A stretch of 64,000 nt of DNA from Xanthomonas sp. Leaf148 (GCF_001423585.1 NZ_LMOP01000009.1:235496-299495), one strand, 5' to 3'. Shown: positions 26,243 through 36,037, counted from the stretch's first letter. The notes: a model not told the origin generated them from the sequence alone. Program-made: numbers and translations.

Positions 26243-26665
26243 ATGCACGCCGTCATCTACCACAACCCCGCCTGCGGCACGTCGCGCAACACGCTGGCGC
26301 TGATTCGGCATGTCGGCATCGAACCGCAGATCGTCGACTACCTGCAGCACCCGCCCAGCCGACAGACGTTGCAATCGCTGATTGCCGATGCCGGTCTGTC
26401 GGTGCGCGATGCCATGCGTCAGAAGGGCACGCCGTATCTGGAGCTGGGACTGGACAATCCCGCGCTGGAGGACGCCGCACTGTTGAGCGCGATGATTGCG
26501 CACCCGATCCTGATCAATCGCCCGTTCGTGCAGACGCCGTTGGGTACGCGCCTGTGCCGTCCATCCGAGCGGGTGCTCGACCTGTTGCCGCTGGCCACCA
26601 GCGCATTCGCCAAGGAAGACGGCGAACCCGTGCTGGACGAGAGCGGGCAGCGGATCGGCGCTTGA
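26243..26665 (+). CDS. arsC: Arsenate reductase, glutaredoxin-coupled ArsC family
   Basis: A cytoplasmic 140-aa protein of the ArsC/Spx thioredoxin fold that reduces arsenate to arsenite with glutathione and glutaredoxin. The active-site Cys lies in YHNPACGTSRNTLALIR near residue 11, the standard motif. The oxyanion-binding Arg region is LINRPFVQTPLGTRLCRPSE. Length is normal. The start was chosen at 26243, immediately before that motif. There are no arsR, arsB or acr3 neighbours, so it is an isolated reductase. YfgD-type close relatives with poorly known substrates cannot be excluded. Confidence 0.9.
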   Translation: MHAVIYHNPACGTSRNTLALIRHVGIEPQIVDYLQHPPSRQTLQSLIADAGLSVRDAMRQKGTPYLELGLDNPALEDAALLSAMIAHPILINRPFVQTPLGTRLCRPSERVLDLLPLATSAFAKEDGEPVLDESGQRIGA

Positions 26666-27013
26666 GCGCTGCGGCGGATCGCAGTCCTGCACTGCATCGC
26701 TACCCACTCTGCGGCTGCTGCGCTAAAAGCAAGCAATAAAACGGTTGCGCGACCACTAGGCCGGACGGATTGGCGCCCTTGGCGCCATGGCAGTCTGCAC
26801 CGCTAATCTCGCTGCGTCTGCCGCGCTGAGAGCGACCAACAAGGCGACCGTTTAACCACGGCATGTTTGACCAAAGGCAGGCGCGGCCGGTGCCAGGAAG
26901 CGTTATGCATCACTCCTACATTCCGGTTGGCGCCACCCATTCCGCCCGGCAGCCGCTCGCTAGCGTGTGTTGGCCGTTCTAAAATCGCTGTCGTGTTTTT
27001 GAGGAGCATCGAT
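26666..27013. other. Intergenic region upstream of def
   Basis: 348 bp without a supported gene. A TAAAAT -10-like hexamer lies at 26979-26984, about 30 bp before the def start, with a TTGGCC-like weak -35 close to it; transcription of def may begin here. A GAGGAG ribosome-binding site is at 27001. Confidence 0.4.
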
Positions 27014-27529
27014 ATGATTCGCGAAATTATCCGCATGGGCGACAAGCGCCTGCTGCGCGTGGCGCCACCGGTGACCAACTTGGGCAGTGCCGAGTTGCAT
27101 GCCTTGGTGGCCGACATGTTCGAGACCATGGATGATGCGCACGGCGTCGGTCTGGCCGCTCCGCAGATCGCGGTGGACCTGCAACTGATGGTGTTCGGCT
27201 TCGAAGTCAGTGAGCGTTATCCGGACGCGCCCACGGTACCGCGCACGGCCTTGGCGAATGCGCAGATCGAGCCGCTGTCGGACGAGATGGAAAACGGCTG
27301 GGAAGGGTGCCTATCGATTCCCGGCCTACGCGCGGTGATCCCGCGTTACCGCCACATCCGGTATCGCGGCTTCGCCCCCGACGGCAGCCCGATCGAGCGC
27401 GAGGCCGAAGGTTTCCATGCCCGCGTGGTGCAACACGAATACGACCACTTGGTCGGTCGCCTGTATCCCTCGCGCATCGAGAATTTCGACACCTTCGGCT
27501 TCGAAGACGTGCTGTCCTACGATCTGTAA
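27014..27529 (+). CDS. def: Peptide deformylase
   Basis: Iron/zinc hydrolase of 171 aa that removes the N-formyl group from new proteins at the ribosome exit. All three family motifs are present: GVGLAAPQ (about 46), EGCLSIP with the metal-binding Cys (about 99), and QHEYDH carrying the HExxH motif (about 142). GAGGAG, 8 bp before the ATG at 27014, fixes the start. It stands alone, not with fmt as in many bacteria, and may be a second copy of the enzyme in the genome; that would need the rest of the chromosome. Confidence 0.96.
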   Translation: MIREIIRMGDKRLLRVAPPVTNLGSAELHALVADMFETMDDAHGVGLAAPQIAVDLQLMVFGFEVSERYPDAPTVPRTALANAQIEPLSDEMENGWEGCLSIPGLRAVIPRYRHIRYRGFAPDGSPIEREAEGFHARVVQHEYDHLVGRLYPSRIENFDTFGFEDVLSYDL

Positions 27530-28051
27530 CGCGTTTCTTTATCCGTGCACGGTCACGTGCGCAAACGCGGCCGTGCCGAAGCGATCGCGCACCAAGCGTG
27601 ACGATGGCTGCCGGCCGCGCAGAGTTGGACAGGTGTAGCTCTGCAGCTACTGCACGTTCTGTAGCGCATGCACACCGTCCAGCCGTGGTCGACGTCGCAC
27701 CCGATCAACTCGTACCTCGTGCCCTGTCCCTCGTACCCCGCAACGCAGCACCACTCGATTCCATCAGTGCTCGATCAACGCAACAGGCGCGATGTCCTTG
27801 CCGCTTCCGGGACCCTGTAGCGGCATGGATGCAGCTACGGAGCCTCCACGGACGGATTCACGGCGTGTCCCGGAAGCGGCAAGGGCATCGCGCCCTCGAC
27901 CACCAGTGATGCACCCAATCATGGCAAGCGCAAGCGCCCGCGTAATCGCTCAGATACGCCGCATCCCAGCGTTGCCTGCACCAACGCGTCACACACCCGC
28001 ACACCAAACAGCACCACACATTCACACCTGCCGCCCCCAAACCCCACAAAC
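27530..28051. other. Intergenic region holding palindromic element A
   Basis: About 520 bp between convergent def and ettA. Apart from the palindromic element at 27786-27894 and the ettA terminator it holds no supported gene. Downstream of the element it is CA-rich with low complexity. Confidence 0.55.
27786..27894 (+). repeat. Palindromic intergenic element A (28-bp arms, 53-nt loop)
   Basis: Left arm 27786-27813 and right arm 27867-27894 are reverse complements with one mismatch, a G-U wobble if transcribed rightward. The arms meet the loop at GGGAC and GTCCC. The loop contains GCGGCATGGATGC and GAGCCTCCACGGACGGATTC, which recur in elements B (43104-43212) and, reversed, C (42743-42850). 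Confidence 0.92.
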
Positions 28052-28074
28052 AAAAAGGGCGCCTAGCGGCGCCC
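28052..28074 (-). terminator. Rho-independent terminator of ettA
   Basis: Read leftward: GGGCGCC, loop GCTA, GGCGCCC, then TTTTT. A perfect 7-bp GC stem with U-tract, 24 bp after the ettA stop. Confidence 0.95.
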
Positions 28075-28097
28075 TGATCGTGACAACTTGAACGCGC

Positions 28098-29759
28098 TTA
28101 CTTCAGCGCCTTGAAGCGCAGACGCTTCGGGCCCGCGTCATCGCCCATACGGCGACGCTTGTCTTCTTCGTACTCGCGGTAGTTGCCCTGGAAGAACTCC
28201 ACATGCGAGTCGCCTTCGAACGACAGGATGTGCGTGGCAATGCGATCGAGGAACCAGCGGTCATGCGAAATCACGAAGGTGTTGCCTGGGAACTCCAGCA
28301 ACGCATCTTCCAGCGCACGCAGCGTTTCGATGTCCAGGTCGTTGGACGGTTCGTCGAGCAGCAGCACGTTGCCGCCCTGCAGCAGCGTCTTGGCCATGTG
28401 CAGACGGCCGCGCTCGCCACCGGAGAGCGCACCGACCATCTTCTGCTGGTCCTGGCCCTTGAAGTTGAAGCGGCCGATGTAGGCGCGCGACTGAATCTCC
28501 ACACCGTTGATGTTGAGTATATCCAGGCCGCCAGCGATTTCCTGGAACACGTTGTGGTTGCCTTCCAGTGCATCGCGGCTCTGGTCCACGTAGGACAGCT
28601 GCACGGTGGGGCCGACCACGATTTCGCCGGAATCGGGCTTTTCCTGGCCAGTGATCATCTTGAACAGGGTCGACTTACCGGCACCGTTGGGGCCGATGAT
28701 GCCGACGATGGCGCCGGGCGGCACAATCATCGACAGGTTGTCGATCAGCAGACGGTCGCCGAACTTCTTGGAGACGTTCTTGAACTCCATCACCGAGTTG
28801 CCCAGGCGCTCGCCCGGCGGGATGAAAATCTCGTTGGTCTCATTGCGGCGCTGATAATCGACCGACTGCAGTTCTTCCAGGCGGGCCAGACGCGCCTTGC
28901 CCTTGGTGCGACCGCCCTTGGCGTTCTGCCGCGACCATTCCAGTTCCTTCTGGATCGCCTTCTGGCGTGACTTTTCCTGGTTGTCTTCCTGCTTGAGGCG
29001 CTCGTCCTTCTGGGTCAGCCAGTCGGTGTAGTTACCCTTCCACGGAATGCCGCGGCCGCGGTCCAGCTCCAGGATCCACTCGGCGGCGTTGTCCAGGAAG
29101 TAGCGATCATGCGTCACCGCCACCACGGTGCCGGTGTAGCGCGCCAGGAACTGTTCCAGCCACTCCACCGATTCGGCGTCCAAATGGTTGGTCGGTTCGT
29201 CGAGCAGCAGCATGTCCGGCTTCTGCAGCAGCAGGCGGCACAGCGCCACGCGGCGCTTTTCACCACCGGACAGCTTGCCCACGATGGCTTCCCACGGCGG
29301 CAGGCGCAGCGCATCGGCGGCCACGTCCAGCTGGTTTTCCAGGGTGTGCGCATCGCCCGCGGCCAGGATCGCTTCCAGGCGTTCCTGTTCCTTGGCCAGC
29401 GCGTCGAAATCGGCGCCTTCTTCGGCATAAGCCACATACACCGCATCCAGCGCGGCCTGGGCCTGCAGTACATCGCCCACACCTTCTTCCACCGCCTCGC
29501 GCACGGTGTGCTCGGGGTTGAGCTGCGGTTCCTGGGCCAGATAACCGACCTTGATGCCGGCCTGTGGACGGGCTTCGCCTTCGAAGTCGGTGTCCACGCC
29601 GGCCATGATCTTCAGCACCGTCGACTTGCCCGCGCCGTTCAGGCCAAGCAGGCCGATCTTGGCGCCCGGGAAGAAGCTCAGCGAGATGTCCTTGATGATC
29701 TGCCGCTTGGGCGGGACCACCTTGCTGACGCGGTTCATGGTGTAGATATATTGCGACAT
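28098..29759 (-). CDS. ettA: ABC-F ATPase EttA (energy-dependent translational throttle)
   Basis: A 553-aa soluble ABC-F protein that binds the ribosomal E site and gates the first elongation steps according to ATP/ADP. Two ABC cassettes are complete: Walker [10 protein letters not shown] (about 39) and GPNGAGKST (about 360), signatures LSGGEKRR and LSGGERGR, Walker [12 protein letters not shown] and [11 protein letters not shown]. The linker (about 245-310) is the charged P-site tRNA interaction motif helix region, with [15 protein letters not shown]. Length and text are close to E. coli EttA. It is monocistronic with a strong terminator and is divergent from the rcnB-like gene. Confidence 0.96.
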   Translation of the reverse strand: MSQYIYTMNRVSKVVPPKRQIIKDISLSFFPGAKIGLLGLNGAGKSTVLKIMAGVDTDFEGEARPQAGIKVGYLAQEPQLNPEHTVREAVEEGVGDVLQAQAALDAVYVAYAEEGADFDALAKEQERLEAILAAGDAHTLENQLDVAADALRLPPWEAIVGKLSGGEKRRVALCRLLLQKPDMLLLDEPTNHLDAESVEWLEQFLARYTGTVVAVTHDRYFLDNAAEWILELDRGRGIPWKGNYTDWLTQKDERLKQEDNQEKSRQKAIQKELEWSRQNAKGGRTKGKARLARLEELQSVDYQRRNETNEIFIPPGERLGNSVMEFKNVSKKFGDRLLIDNLSMIVPPGAIVGIIGPNGAGKSTLFKMITGQEKPDSGEIVVGPTVQLSYVDQSRDALEGNHNVFQEIAGGLDILNINGVEIQSRAYIGRFNFKGQDQQKMVGALSGGERGRLHMAKTLLQGGNVLLLDEPSNDLDIETLRALEDALLEFPGNTFVISHDRWFLDRIATHILSFEGDSHVEFFQGNYREYEEDKRRRMGDDAGPKRLRFKALK

Positions 29760-29985
29760 GGGTGCTCCGTGGACGCAGGCAGCCCGCCGGCCGAGGCCGG
29801 AGGCGGCGGAAAAGGGATTGCGGCAATTATACGGGCAAGTGCCCGGGGCCGCGGCAGACGGGCGTGTAGCTAAACGGCAGCCTACCTATTACCTGAATAG
29901 GCGTTTTCGTAATCGATTCCAGCAAGAATGCGTTAAGGCGAGCAGCGTCTTAATGAAATTGCGACATCGCAAACAGGAGCTGGTC

Positions 29986-30507
29986 ATGAACCGCAATCGC
30001 ATCGTCACTGTTGTGCTTTCTTCCATCCTGGCGTTGGGCTCCATGGCCCCGGCTGCGTTCGCCGGCGACTGGGACCGCGACCACGATCGCCGCGGGCATG
30101 ACCGCGACGATCGCCACGACCGCGGCCGCGATCATCGCGGCAACTGGGGCAACGACCGTCGCGACTGGCGCGATGACCGCCGGGCCGAACGTCGCGACGA
30201 CCGCCGCTATTACGGCAACGGTTACCGCGAGGGCTATCGCGATGCCCGCTATCAGGACCGTCGCTACGACCGCAACCGGGTCTATGTCTACGATCGCCCC
30301 ACCTACTACCGCGCTGGCCCGCCGCCGCGCCCGTATTGGGCCCGTGGCCAGCGTTATCACGGACCGGTCTATGTTGTGAACGACTATGACCGCTACAACC
30401 TGCGTCGCCCGCCGTACGGCTACCGTTGGCAGCGCGACAACACCGGCAATCTGCTGCTGGTCGCCATCGCCACCGGCGTCATCGCCGACCTGGTCCTCAA
30501 CAACTGA
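29986..30507 (+). CDS. RcnB-family periplasmic Arg/Asp/Tyr-rich protein
   Basis: A secreted 173-aa protein. The signal peptide is at 1-26 ([17 protein letters not shown]). The middle (27-105) is an extreme D/R/H/Y-rich stretch ([18 protein letters not shown]). The C-terminal third resembles RcnB (Ni/Co homeostasis) proteins: [28 protein letters not shown] and the hydrophobic end [15 protein letters not shown]. RcnB influences nickel and cobalt efflux in E. coli; many relatives have unknown roles. ATG 29986 follows AGGAG. A strong terminator follows at 30553. No rcnA transporter is adjacent, so a metal role is only a family inference. Confidence 0.8.
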   Translation: MNRNRIVTVVLSSILALGSMAPAAFAGDWDRDHDRRGHDRDDRHDRGRDHRGNWGNDRRDWRDDRRAERRDDRRYYGNGYREGYRDARYQDRRYDRNRVYVYDRPTYYRAGPPPRPYWARGQRYHGPVYVVNDYDRYNLRRPPYGYRWQRDNTGNLLLVAIATGVIADLVLNN

Positions 30508-30552
30508 GCAGGCACCGGGTTGCTCGCCGAGCAATCGGGCCGGTCATCACAC

Positions 30553-30576
30553 AAAGGCGCACTTCGGTGCGCCTTT
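30553..30576 (+). terminator. Rho-independent terminator of the rcnB-like gene
   Basis: AAAGGCGCAC and GTGCGCCTTT form a perfect 10-bp stem around a TTCG tetraloop, 45 bp after the stop codon. Confidence 0.9.
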
Positions 30577-30630
30577 GCCGTTTGCGCCGCGCGCCGGCCG
30601 ACCGGGCGCATTGCCGCAACAGCAGCGCGA

Positions 30631-30660
30631 TTGGTCACCCGTGCGGCGGGGGCTTACAAT
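30631..30660 (+). promoter_or_regulatory. Sigma-70-type promoter candidate of glyA
   Basis: TTGGTC (30631-30636) and TACAAT (30655-30660) with an 18-bp spacer, 38 bp before the glyA ATG. Confidence 0.5.
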
Positions 30661-30698
30661 CGGCGGCCCTACTGGCTGCAGCTGCCCCGGAGCTTCGA

Positions 30699-31952
30699 AT
30701 GTTCTCGCGCGACGTCCGACTGGAAACCTACGACCCCGAACTGGCCAAGGCCATCGCCGCTGAAGTTGGCCGCCAGGAGGATCACGTCGAACTGATCGCC
30801 AGCGAGAACTACTGCAGCGCGCTGGTGATGGAGGCCCAGGGCAGCCAGCTGACCAACAAATACGCCGAAGGCTATCCGGGCAAGCGCTATTACGGCGGTT
30901 GCGAGTTTGTCGACATCGCCGAGCAACTGGCGATCGACCGCATCAAGCAGGTATTTGGTGCCGACTACGCAAACGTGCAGCCGCACAGCGGCTCGCAGGC
31001 CAACCAGGCGGTCTATCTGGCGCTGCTGCAGCCCGGCGACACCATCCTGGGCATGAGTCTGGCCCATGGTGGCCACCTGACCCACGGTGCCAAGGTCAAT
31101 GTCTCCGGCAAGCTGTTCAAGGCGGTGCAGTACGGCGTCGACGAGCAGGGCCTGATCGATTACGACGAGGTCCAGCGCCTGGCCACCGAGCACACGCCGA
31201 AGATGGTCGTGGCCGGTTTCTCTGCGTACTCGCAGAAGATCGACTGGGCGCGCTTCCGCGCCATCGCCGACAGTGTGGGTGCGTATCTGTTCGTCGACAT
31301 GGCGCACGTCGCCGGCCTGGTTGCCGCCGGCGTCTATCCGAGTCCGATGGAGCATGCGCACGTGGTCACCTCGACCACCCACAAGACCCTGCGCGGCCCG
31401 CGCGGCGGCATCATCGTGGCCAAGGGCGCCAGCGAAGAGCTGCAGAAGAAGCTGCAGTCGATCGTGTTCCCCGGCATCCAGGGTGGCCCGTTGATGCACG
31501 TGATCGCGGCGAAAGCGGTCGCGTTCAAGGAAGCGCTGGAACCGGCCTTCAAGACCTACCAGCAGCAGGTGGTCAAGAACGCCCAGGCCATGGCCAACAC
31601 GCTGATCGCGCGCGGCTACAAGATCGTCTCCGGCGGCACCGAGAACCACCTGATGCTGGTCGACATGATCGGCCGCGATGTCTCCGGCAAGGATGCAGAG
31701 GCCGCGCTCGGCAAGGCCCACATCACCGTCAACAAGAATGCAGTACCCAACGACCCGCGTTCGCCATTCGTGACCTCGGGCCTGCGCCTGGGCACCCCGG
31801 CCATCACCACGCGCGGTTACAAGGAGCAGGACAGCATCGACCTGGCCAACTGGATCGCCGACGTGCTGGATGCTCCGGCCGACGAAGCAGTGCTGGCCAA
31901 GGTGCGCGATGCAGTAACTGCGCAGTGCAAGAAGTATCCGGTGTATGGCTGA
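30699..31952 (+). CDS. glyA: Serine hydroxymethyltransferase
   Basis: Cytoplasmic PLP enzyme (417 aa) that converts serine and tetrahydrofolate to glycine and 5,10-methylene-THF, the main one-carbon source. The PLP Lys lies in [15 protein letters not shown] (about residue 229). Other invariant text includes [36 protein letters not shown] and [11 protein letters not shown]. Length is normal. The upstream in-frame extension is rejected because the family begins at MFSRD. A heptamer-type inverted repeat separates it from nrdR. Confidence 0.97.
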   Translation: MFSRDVRLETYDPELAKAIAAEVGRQEDHVELIASENYCSALVMEAQGSQLTNKYAEGYPGKRYYGGCEFVDIAEQLAIDRIKQVFGADYANVQPHSGSQANQAVYLALLQPGDTILGMSLAHGGHLTHGAKVNVSGKLFKAVQYGVDEQGLIDYDEVQRLATEHTPKMVVAGFSAYSQKIDWARFRAIADSVGAYLFVDMAHVAGLVAAGVYPSPMEHAHVVTSTTHKTLRGPRGGIIVAKGASEELQKKLQSIVFPGIQGGPLMHVIAAKAVAFKEALEPAFKTYQQQVVKNAQAMANTLIARGYKIVSGGTENHLMLVDMIGRDVSGKDAEAALGKAHITVNKNAVPNDPRSPFVTSGLRLGTPAITTRGYKEQDSIDLANWIADVLDAPADEAVLAKVRDAVTAQCKKYPVYG

Positions 31953-31953
31953 G

Positions 31954-32050
31954 GTGCCGGGATTGGTGATTCGGGATTGGGGATGCGCGGCAAGCGCGTC
32001 CTTGTTCCTGCTGTTGCCAATCCCTAATCCCCACTCACCAATCTCGGCAA
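31954..32050 (+). repeat. Inverted heptamer-type element H1 between glyA and nrdR
   Basis: The left arm (31954-31985: GCCGGGATTGGTGATTCGGG and on) and right arm (32013-32050) pair over about 32 bp with few mismatches. The 27-nt loop includes GCGCGGCAAGCGCG. The right arm ends only 4 bp before the nrdR ATG, so a transcript hairpin would hide the nrdR ribosome-binding region. Confidence 0.75.
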
Positions 32051-32054
32051 CCTG

Positions 32055-32579
32055 ATGCACTGCCCCTTTTGCCAGCACAACGACACCCGCGTGATCGATT
32101 CGCGGGTGTCCGAAGACGGCACGACGATTCGTCGGCGCCGTGAGTGCGAGGCGTGCGGCGAGCGTTTCAGCACCCTGGAAACCATCGAGCTGAAACTGCC
32201 GACGGTGGTCAAGAGCGATGGCGGGCGCGAGGCGTTCGACGCGCGCAAGCTGCGCACCAGCTTCGACCGCGCGCTGCAGAAACGCCCGGTGTCCGAAGAG
32301 CAGATCGAAGCGGCGGTGCGCGCGGTGGTGCATCAGCTGCGGATGTCCGGCGAGCGCGAAGTGGGTTCGCTACGCGTGGGCGAATACGTGATGGTCGAGC
32401 TGCGCAAACTCGACCATGTGGGCTATGTGCGCTTCGCCTCGGTGTATCGCAGTTTTCAGGACGTAGCCGATTTCCGCGAAGAAATCGAAAAGCTCGAACG
32501 CGAGCTTCCGGTCGGTAGCGAGCAATTGCCGCTGCTGGAAGCGGCGCTGGAACGTGCCGGCAAACCCGGTAAGCGCTGA
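32055..32579 (+). CDS. nrdR: Transcriptional repressor NrdR
   Basis: A 174-aa Zn-ribbon plus ATP-cone repressor of ribonucleotide reductase genes; it senses ATP/dATP. The zinc ribbon is [17 protein letters not shown] then CEACGERF, with four Cys. The ATP-cone spans about 46-136 ([32 protein letters not shown]). Full length. It is often found next to ribD or nusB in proteobacteria, as here, with a GNAT gene and ribD following in the same direction. Confidence 0.97.
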   Translation: MHCPFCQHNDTRVIDSRVSEDGTTIRRRRECEACGERFSTLETIELKLPTVVKSDGGREAFDARKLRTSFDRALQKRPVSEEQIEAAVRAVVHQLRMSGEREVGSLRVGEYVMVELRKLDHVGYVRFASVYRSFQDVADFREEIEKLERELPVGSEQLPLLEAALERAGKPGKR

Positions 32580-32583
32580 GCGC

Positions 32584-33060
32584 ATGCGCATCGCCTGCGT
32601 GGCGGACACGCCAGAACATTTGCCTGCCATCGCGCAGGCGCATCTGCAGGCCTTCGGCAGCCTGTTACCGGACTGGAACATCGACGAAGCGTTGAGCGAA
32701 CTGCGCAGCCATACCCGCGATGGCGTGATTCCCACCACCTGGGTCGCGCTCGATCAGTCGCACTGGCTCGGTTCGGTCAGCCTGCTGGAGAACGACGATG
32801 GCCGCATCCGGCAATGGTCGCCCTGGCTGGCATCGCTGTACGTGCAGCCGCAGGCGCGCGGGCAGGGCATCGGCGAAGCACTGGTGGCGCACTGCGTGCG
32901 TGCGGCTGCGCAATTGCAGGTGCCGCTGCTGTATCTGTATTGCCAACCTGCGCTGGTGCCGTTTTATCAGCGGCTTGGCTGGCACACGCATGCCGAGCTA
33001 TTGCTTGGCCCGATGCAGATCGTGGTGATGGCCATCGCGCCGGAGGGAGCAACGCAATGA
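32584..33060 (+). CDS. GNAT-family N-acetyltransferase
   Basis: A cytosolic 158-aa acetyl-CoA dependent transferase; the substrate is unknown. The core has strand 4 and the CoA pyrophosphate loop ASLYVQPQARGQGIGEALV (Q/R-x-x-G-x-G/A at about 93-98) and the C-terminal LYLYCQPALVPFYQRLGW typical of GNATs. It starts 5 bp after nrdR and overlaps ribD by ATGA, so it is translated within an nrdR-GNAT-ribD operon. Insertion of a GNAT gene between nrdR and ribD is the only unusual point. Partner metabolism cannot be read from sequence. Confidence 0.88.
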   Translation: MRIACVADTPEHLPAIAQAHLQAFGSLLPDWNIDEALSELRSHTRDGVIPTTWVALDQSHWLGSVSLLENDDGRIRQWSPWLASLYVQPQARGQGIGEALVAHCVRAAAQLQVPLLYLYCQPALVPFYQRLGWHTHAELLLGPMQIVVMAIAPEGATQ

Positions 33061-34151
33061 ACGTGACGGCCGACGACCACCGCTGGATGGCGCAGGCACT
33101 GCGCCTGGCAGAACGCGGTGCCTACACCACGCGCCCCAATCCAATGGTGGGCTGCGTGATCGTGCGCGATGGCATGTGCGTGGGCGAAGGCTTCCATCAA
33201 CGCGCCGGTGGCCCGCATGCCGAAGTGTTCGCACTGCGCGCTGCCGGCGAGCGTGCACGCGGAGCGACCGCGTATGTGACGTTGGAGCCGTGCGCGCATT
33301 ACGGGCGCACGCCGCCGTGCGCATTGGCCTTGATCGAGGCTGGCGTGGCGCGCGTGGTCGCGGCGATGGCCGACCCGTTTCCGCAGGTCAACGGCGGTGG
33401 TTTCGCGCTGCTGCGCGAGGCGGGGATCGAGGTGGTCAGCGGCGTGCTGCAGGCGCAGGCGCGCGCGCTCAATCGTGGATTTTTGTCGCGGGTGGAGCGT
33501 GGCCGCCCGTGGCTGCGGGTCAAGCTGGGCGCCAGCCTGGATGGGCGCACTGCGCTGGCCAGCGGCGAGTCGAAGTGGATCACCGGTGCCGACGCACGTG
33601 CCGACGTGCAACGCTGGCGCGCGCGTGCCGGTGCCATCCTGACCGGTGCCGGCACGGTGCTGGCCGACGATCCGGCGATGACGGTGCGTCTGGGCGATGA
33701 CACACCTTTCGTGCCGCCGTTGCGGGTCGTACTGGATGCGCGCTTGCGCACCCTGGAGTGCGAGAAGATTCGCCAGGGCGATGCACCGACGCTCTATCTA
33801 CATGGCAACGCTGCATCAGCGACGCCGCTGCACAACGCCGAGTTCGTCGGGATGCCACTGCACGACGGTCGCTTCGATCTGGGAGCGGTGTTGGCGCTGC
33901 TGGCCGAGCGCGGCATCAACGAAGTGCACGCCGAAGCCGGCGCAACCCTGAGCGGCGCGCTGCTGCAAGCTGGTCTGGTCGACGAACTGCTGGTCTATCT
34001 GGCGCCGGTGGTGCTGGGGGATGCCGCCAGACCGTTGTTGGCCGGGCTTGGCATCGACACCATGGCGCAGCGTCGCACGCTGCATCTGGCCGATGTGCGC
34101 CAACTTGGCCAGGACCTGCGGCTGCGCTATCTGCCTGGTGCCGTTGAATGA
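33057..34151 (+). CDS. ribD: Bifunctional riboflavin deaminase/reductase RibD
   Basis: A 364-aa enzyme doing two steps of riboflavin synthesis, deamination then NADPH reduction of the pyrimidine intermediate. The N-terminal zinc deaminase has PHAEVFAL (HAE) and LEPCAHYGRTPPC (PCxxxxxxxxC). The C-terminal reductase domain begins about residue 150 (LRVKLGASLDGRTA) with GAGTVLADDPAMTVR and HAEAGATLSGALL. Both domains are complete. The ATGA overlap with the GNAT gene fixes the start. The rest of the rib genes lie 2 kb downstream under a riboswitch. Confidence 0.96.
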   Translation: MNVTADDHRWMAQALRLAERGAYTTRPNPMVGCVIVRDGMCVGEGFHQRAGGPHAEVFALRAAGERARGATAYVTLEPCAHYGRTPPCALALIEAGVARVVAAMADPFPQVNGGGFALLREAGIEVVSGVLQAQARALNRGFLSRVERGRPWLRVKLGASLDGRTALASGESKWITGADARADVQRWRARAGAILTGAGTVLADDPAMTVRLGDDTPFVPPLRVVLDARLRTLECEKIRQGDAPTLYLHGNAASATPLHNAEFVGMPLHDGRFDLGAVLALLAERGINEVHAEAGATLSGALLQAGLVDELLVYLAPVVLGDAARPLLAGLGIDTMAQRRTLHLADVRQLGQDLRLRYLPGAVE

Positions 34152-34341
34152 GCGCTGGCTCTGATGCAAGAGAACGTTGCAGGCTGCTGATTCTGTAGCT
34201 CACGTGTTCTGTAAGCGTTGAAGCTTGAGGGTGACCTTACCGAATGCATAGCCTGCCGGGGGCAGGGCGGGCCCGAAAGGACCAACGATGCAGACGACGG
34301 TTAGACACTGCCTACCAACACGTGCTCTTAAGCCTCTTTAG

Positions 34342-34773
34342 ATGAAGCTCACTTTTCTTCTTGTCATCGGATTTCTCACTATGACCATGGACACTGCACA
34401 AGCCCGGCAGTTTGCGGAAGGGCAAGTCTGGGAATACCGCAGCAGGGCCGAAGAGCCGGGATCGACGCTGCAGATCAACAGGATCGAGATCGAGCCGAAG
34501 ATTGGCGAAGTGTTCCATATCAGCGTTCGCGACGTTCGGGTAAAAAATGCGCGTGCGCCCAACGCCATCTCAACGGAGTTGCCGCATTCTCCGGTGTCCA
34601 GAACGACACTCGAAAGCTCCGTCACGACGCTTGTCGGCCAGGCCGCGGTGAACCCGGAGTATCTGGAGGGCTACACAACCTGGCGGACTGCTTTTGAAGA
34701 AGGCAACGCTGGAGTTTTCACGATCCCCGTCAGTGAGATCGTCGATGTCATCGAAACCACGATCAATCAGTAG
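34342..34773 (+). CDS. Small secreted protein of unknown function
   Basis: A 143-aa product with a signal peptide (KLTFLLVIGFLTMTMDTAQA, residues 2-21). The mature chain starts RQFAEGQVWEYRSRAEEPG and has IEIEPKIGEVFHISVRDVRV. No catalytic motif was recognised. It is less GC-biased than its neighbours and sits alone between ribD and an Ax21-like gene. It could be a single-copy accessory gene acquired between the two rib blocks. The start at 34342 is the only ATG that gives a signal peptide. Confidence 0.6.
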   Translation: MKLTFLLVIGFLTMTMDTAQARQFAEGQVWEYRSRAEEPGSTLQINRIEIEPKIGEVFHISVRDVRVKNARAPNAISTELPHSPVSRTTLESSVTTLVGQAAVNPEYLEGYTTWRTAFEEGNAGVFTIPVSEIVDVIETTINQ

Positions 34774-34973
34774 CAGGATGCGGCGTTGGTGTCGTGGTCG
34801 ACGGCATGCTCCGGCTTCTGGACGTTTCTGGATGCAAATCGCAGCAAGCGTGCGTGCGATGTTGCAGGCGCTAGAGACGCGGCTTCCACCACCCATTCTG
34901 CTGGTTGTGCTTGCAGCCGTCGCGAAACGCGTTTGCCTTCAGGGGCACCCTAATCGCGCCAGGAGTGGCTGAC

Positions 34974-35003
34974 AAAAAAGGCTCCGCAAGCGGAGCCTTT
35001 TTT
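34974..35003. terminator. Bidirectional rho-independent terminator
   Basis: AAAAAA, then GGCTCCGC-AA-GCGGAGCC, then TTTTTT. A perfect 8-bp stem with A- and T-tracts on both sides, so it works in either direction, here between the convergent secreted-protein and Ax21-like genes. Confidence 0.95.
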
Positions 35004-35021
35004 GTAGCTGCAGCGCGTCGA

Positions 35022-35645
35022 TCAGAAGCTTGCGCGCACGCCGACACGGTACTGATTGGCGTTGTCGATGAACTGGACTTCGCCGACCAGGCCCCAGGTC
35101 GGGGTGAAGTTCACCTGGCCGCCGAGTGTGCCGACGAATTCGCCTTCGTCCACGTCGCTGCCGTCGATGTAGCCGGCCTTGATCCATGCTTCGGTCCGCG
35201 GCGAGGGCTTGCCACGCAGGCCGAGGTTACCGAAGCCCAGGCTGCTGGTGTCGGAGGAGTCGTCGATCGAACGGCCGCGCAGGCGCAGGTCGGATTCGAC
35301 CTTGGAGCGCAGCACGCTGATGTCGGCGATGAACTCGACACGCTCGGTCATTTCCTGGCGATAGCCGATACCGAAGCTGGCCTGCTGCAAGGTGCCTTCG
35401 AGCACAAAGCCAGAGCCGAGGTTGAAATCCTTGGTGGCGCGCTGGTAGCCGGCGAGCAGGTAGACCGGCTCGGCAATCTTCCACGAACCGCGCAGGTAGC
35501 CGCCGTCGAGATCGTCCGAATCGCCGTTCACGGTGATTTCGGTGCGGTTCCAGCCGCCTTCGACGTAGCTGTAGCTCAGGCCTTCAGCAGCGGCGGCAAA
35601 CGGGGTGGCGGCCAGCAGGGCAGCCAGAATCAGGGTGGTGCGCAT
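35022..35645 (-). CDS. Ax21-family outer-membrane protein
   Basis: A 207-aa outer-membrane beta-barrel of the Ax21/Omp21 type known in Xanthomonas and Stenotrophomonas. The signal peptide is RTTLILAALLAATPFAAAA. The family start of the mature protein is visible as EGLSYSYVEGGWNRTEI. The C-terminal strand ends ANQYRVGVRASF, with the final Phe expected for barrel assembly. The start ATG at 35645 is taken; an in-frame ATG at 35747 gives a leader without a signal. Earlier claims that Ax21 is a secreted quorum factor were withdrawn, so only an outer-membrane role is supported. Genomes usually carry several paralogues. Confidence 0.82.
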   Translation of the reverse strand: MRTTLILAALLAATPFAAAAEGLSYSYVEGGWNRTEITVNGDSDDLDGGYLRGSWKIAEPVYLLAGYQRATKDFNLGSGFVLEGTLQQASFGIGYRQEMTERVEFIADISVLRSKVESDLRLRGRSIDDSSDTSSLGFGNLGLRGKPSPRTEAWIKAGYIDGSDVDEGEFVGTLGGQVNFTPTWGLVGEVQFIDNANQYRVGVRASF

Positions 35646-35865
35646 AAGTGTTCTCTCTGAGTTGATGTCCGTGTCTTCCGGCCTGTTGCAGGCTGGAAAA
35701 AAGCGCGACGTCTCCCGCCGCGGCGCGCAATTTAACAGACTCTTCACAAAACTGGCTATGGGGAAATTCCTGACACGACACAGCGTCCTGTTGGCCTTAG
35801 CTGGTGGTCAGCAATGGCGCCGATGCGCGCTGTTAAACTGCGCCGGCCGGTTCGCCGGTACTTAC
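35646..35865. other. Divergent intergenic region before the FMN riboswitch
   Basis: Holds the promoters of the leftward Ax21-like gene and the rightward riboflavin operon. A GTTAAACT motif near 35832 lies just before the aptamer and recurs before ribH (about 38157), so it may be a -10-like element. Confidence 0.4.
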
Positions 35866-36037
35866 GAACGTCTTCAGGGCGGGGTGCGATTCCCCACCGG
35901 CGGTAGGCACGTGCAAGCGTGCGAGCCCGCGAGCGCTTCGCAGCGGTGTCCGGGGCGTTATGTGCCGGGCGTGGTGCGAAGGTCAGCAGATCCGGTCCGA
36001 TGCCGGAGCCGACGGTATAGTCCGGATGAAAGAAGAC
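35866..36037 (+). ncRNA. FMN riboswitch (RFN element)
   Basis: A conserved RFN core is visible: CTTCAGGGCGGGGTGCGATT, CCCCACCGGCGGTAG near 35892, then GCCCGCGAGCG, CGGTGTCCGGGGCG-like arms, GATCCGGTCCGATGCCGGAG and the closing CCGACGGTATAGTCCGGATG. It precedes ribE, so free FMN should lower expression of ribE-ribBX. A GC-rich hairpin follows at 36043-36069. Confidence 0.96.

Noticed and set aside
30669..32333. 554-aa minus-strand frame opposite glyA and nrdR
   Set aside because: Spans two well-supported plus-strand genes and their repeat-containing spacer.
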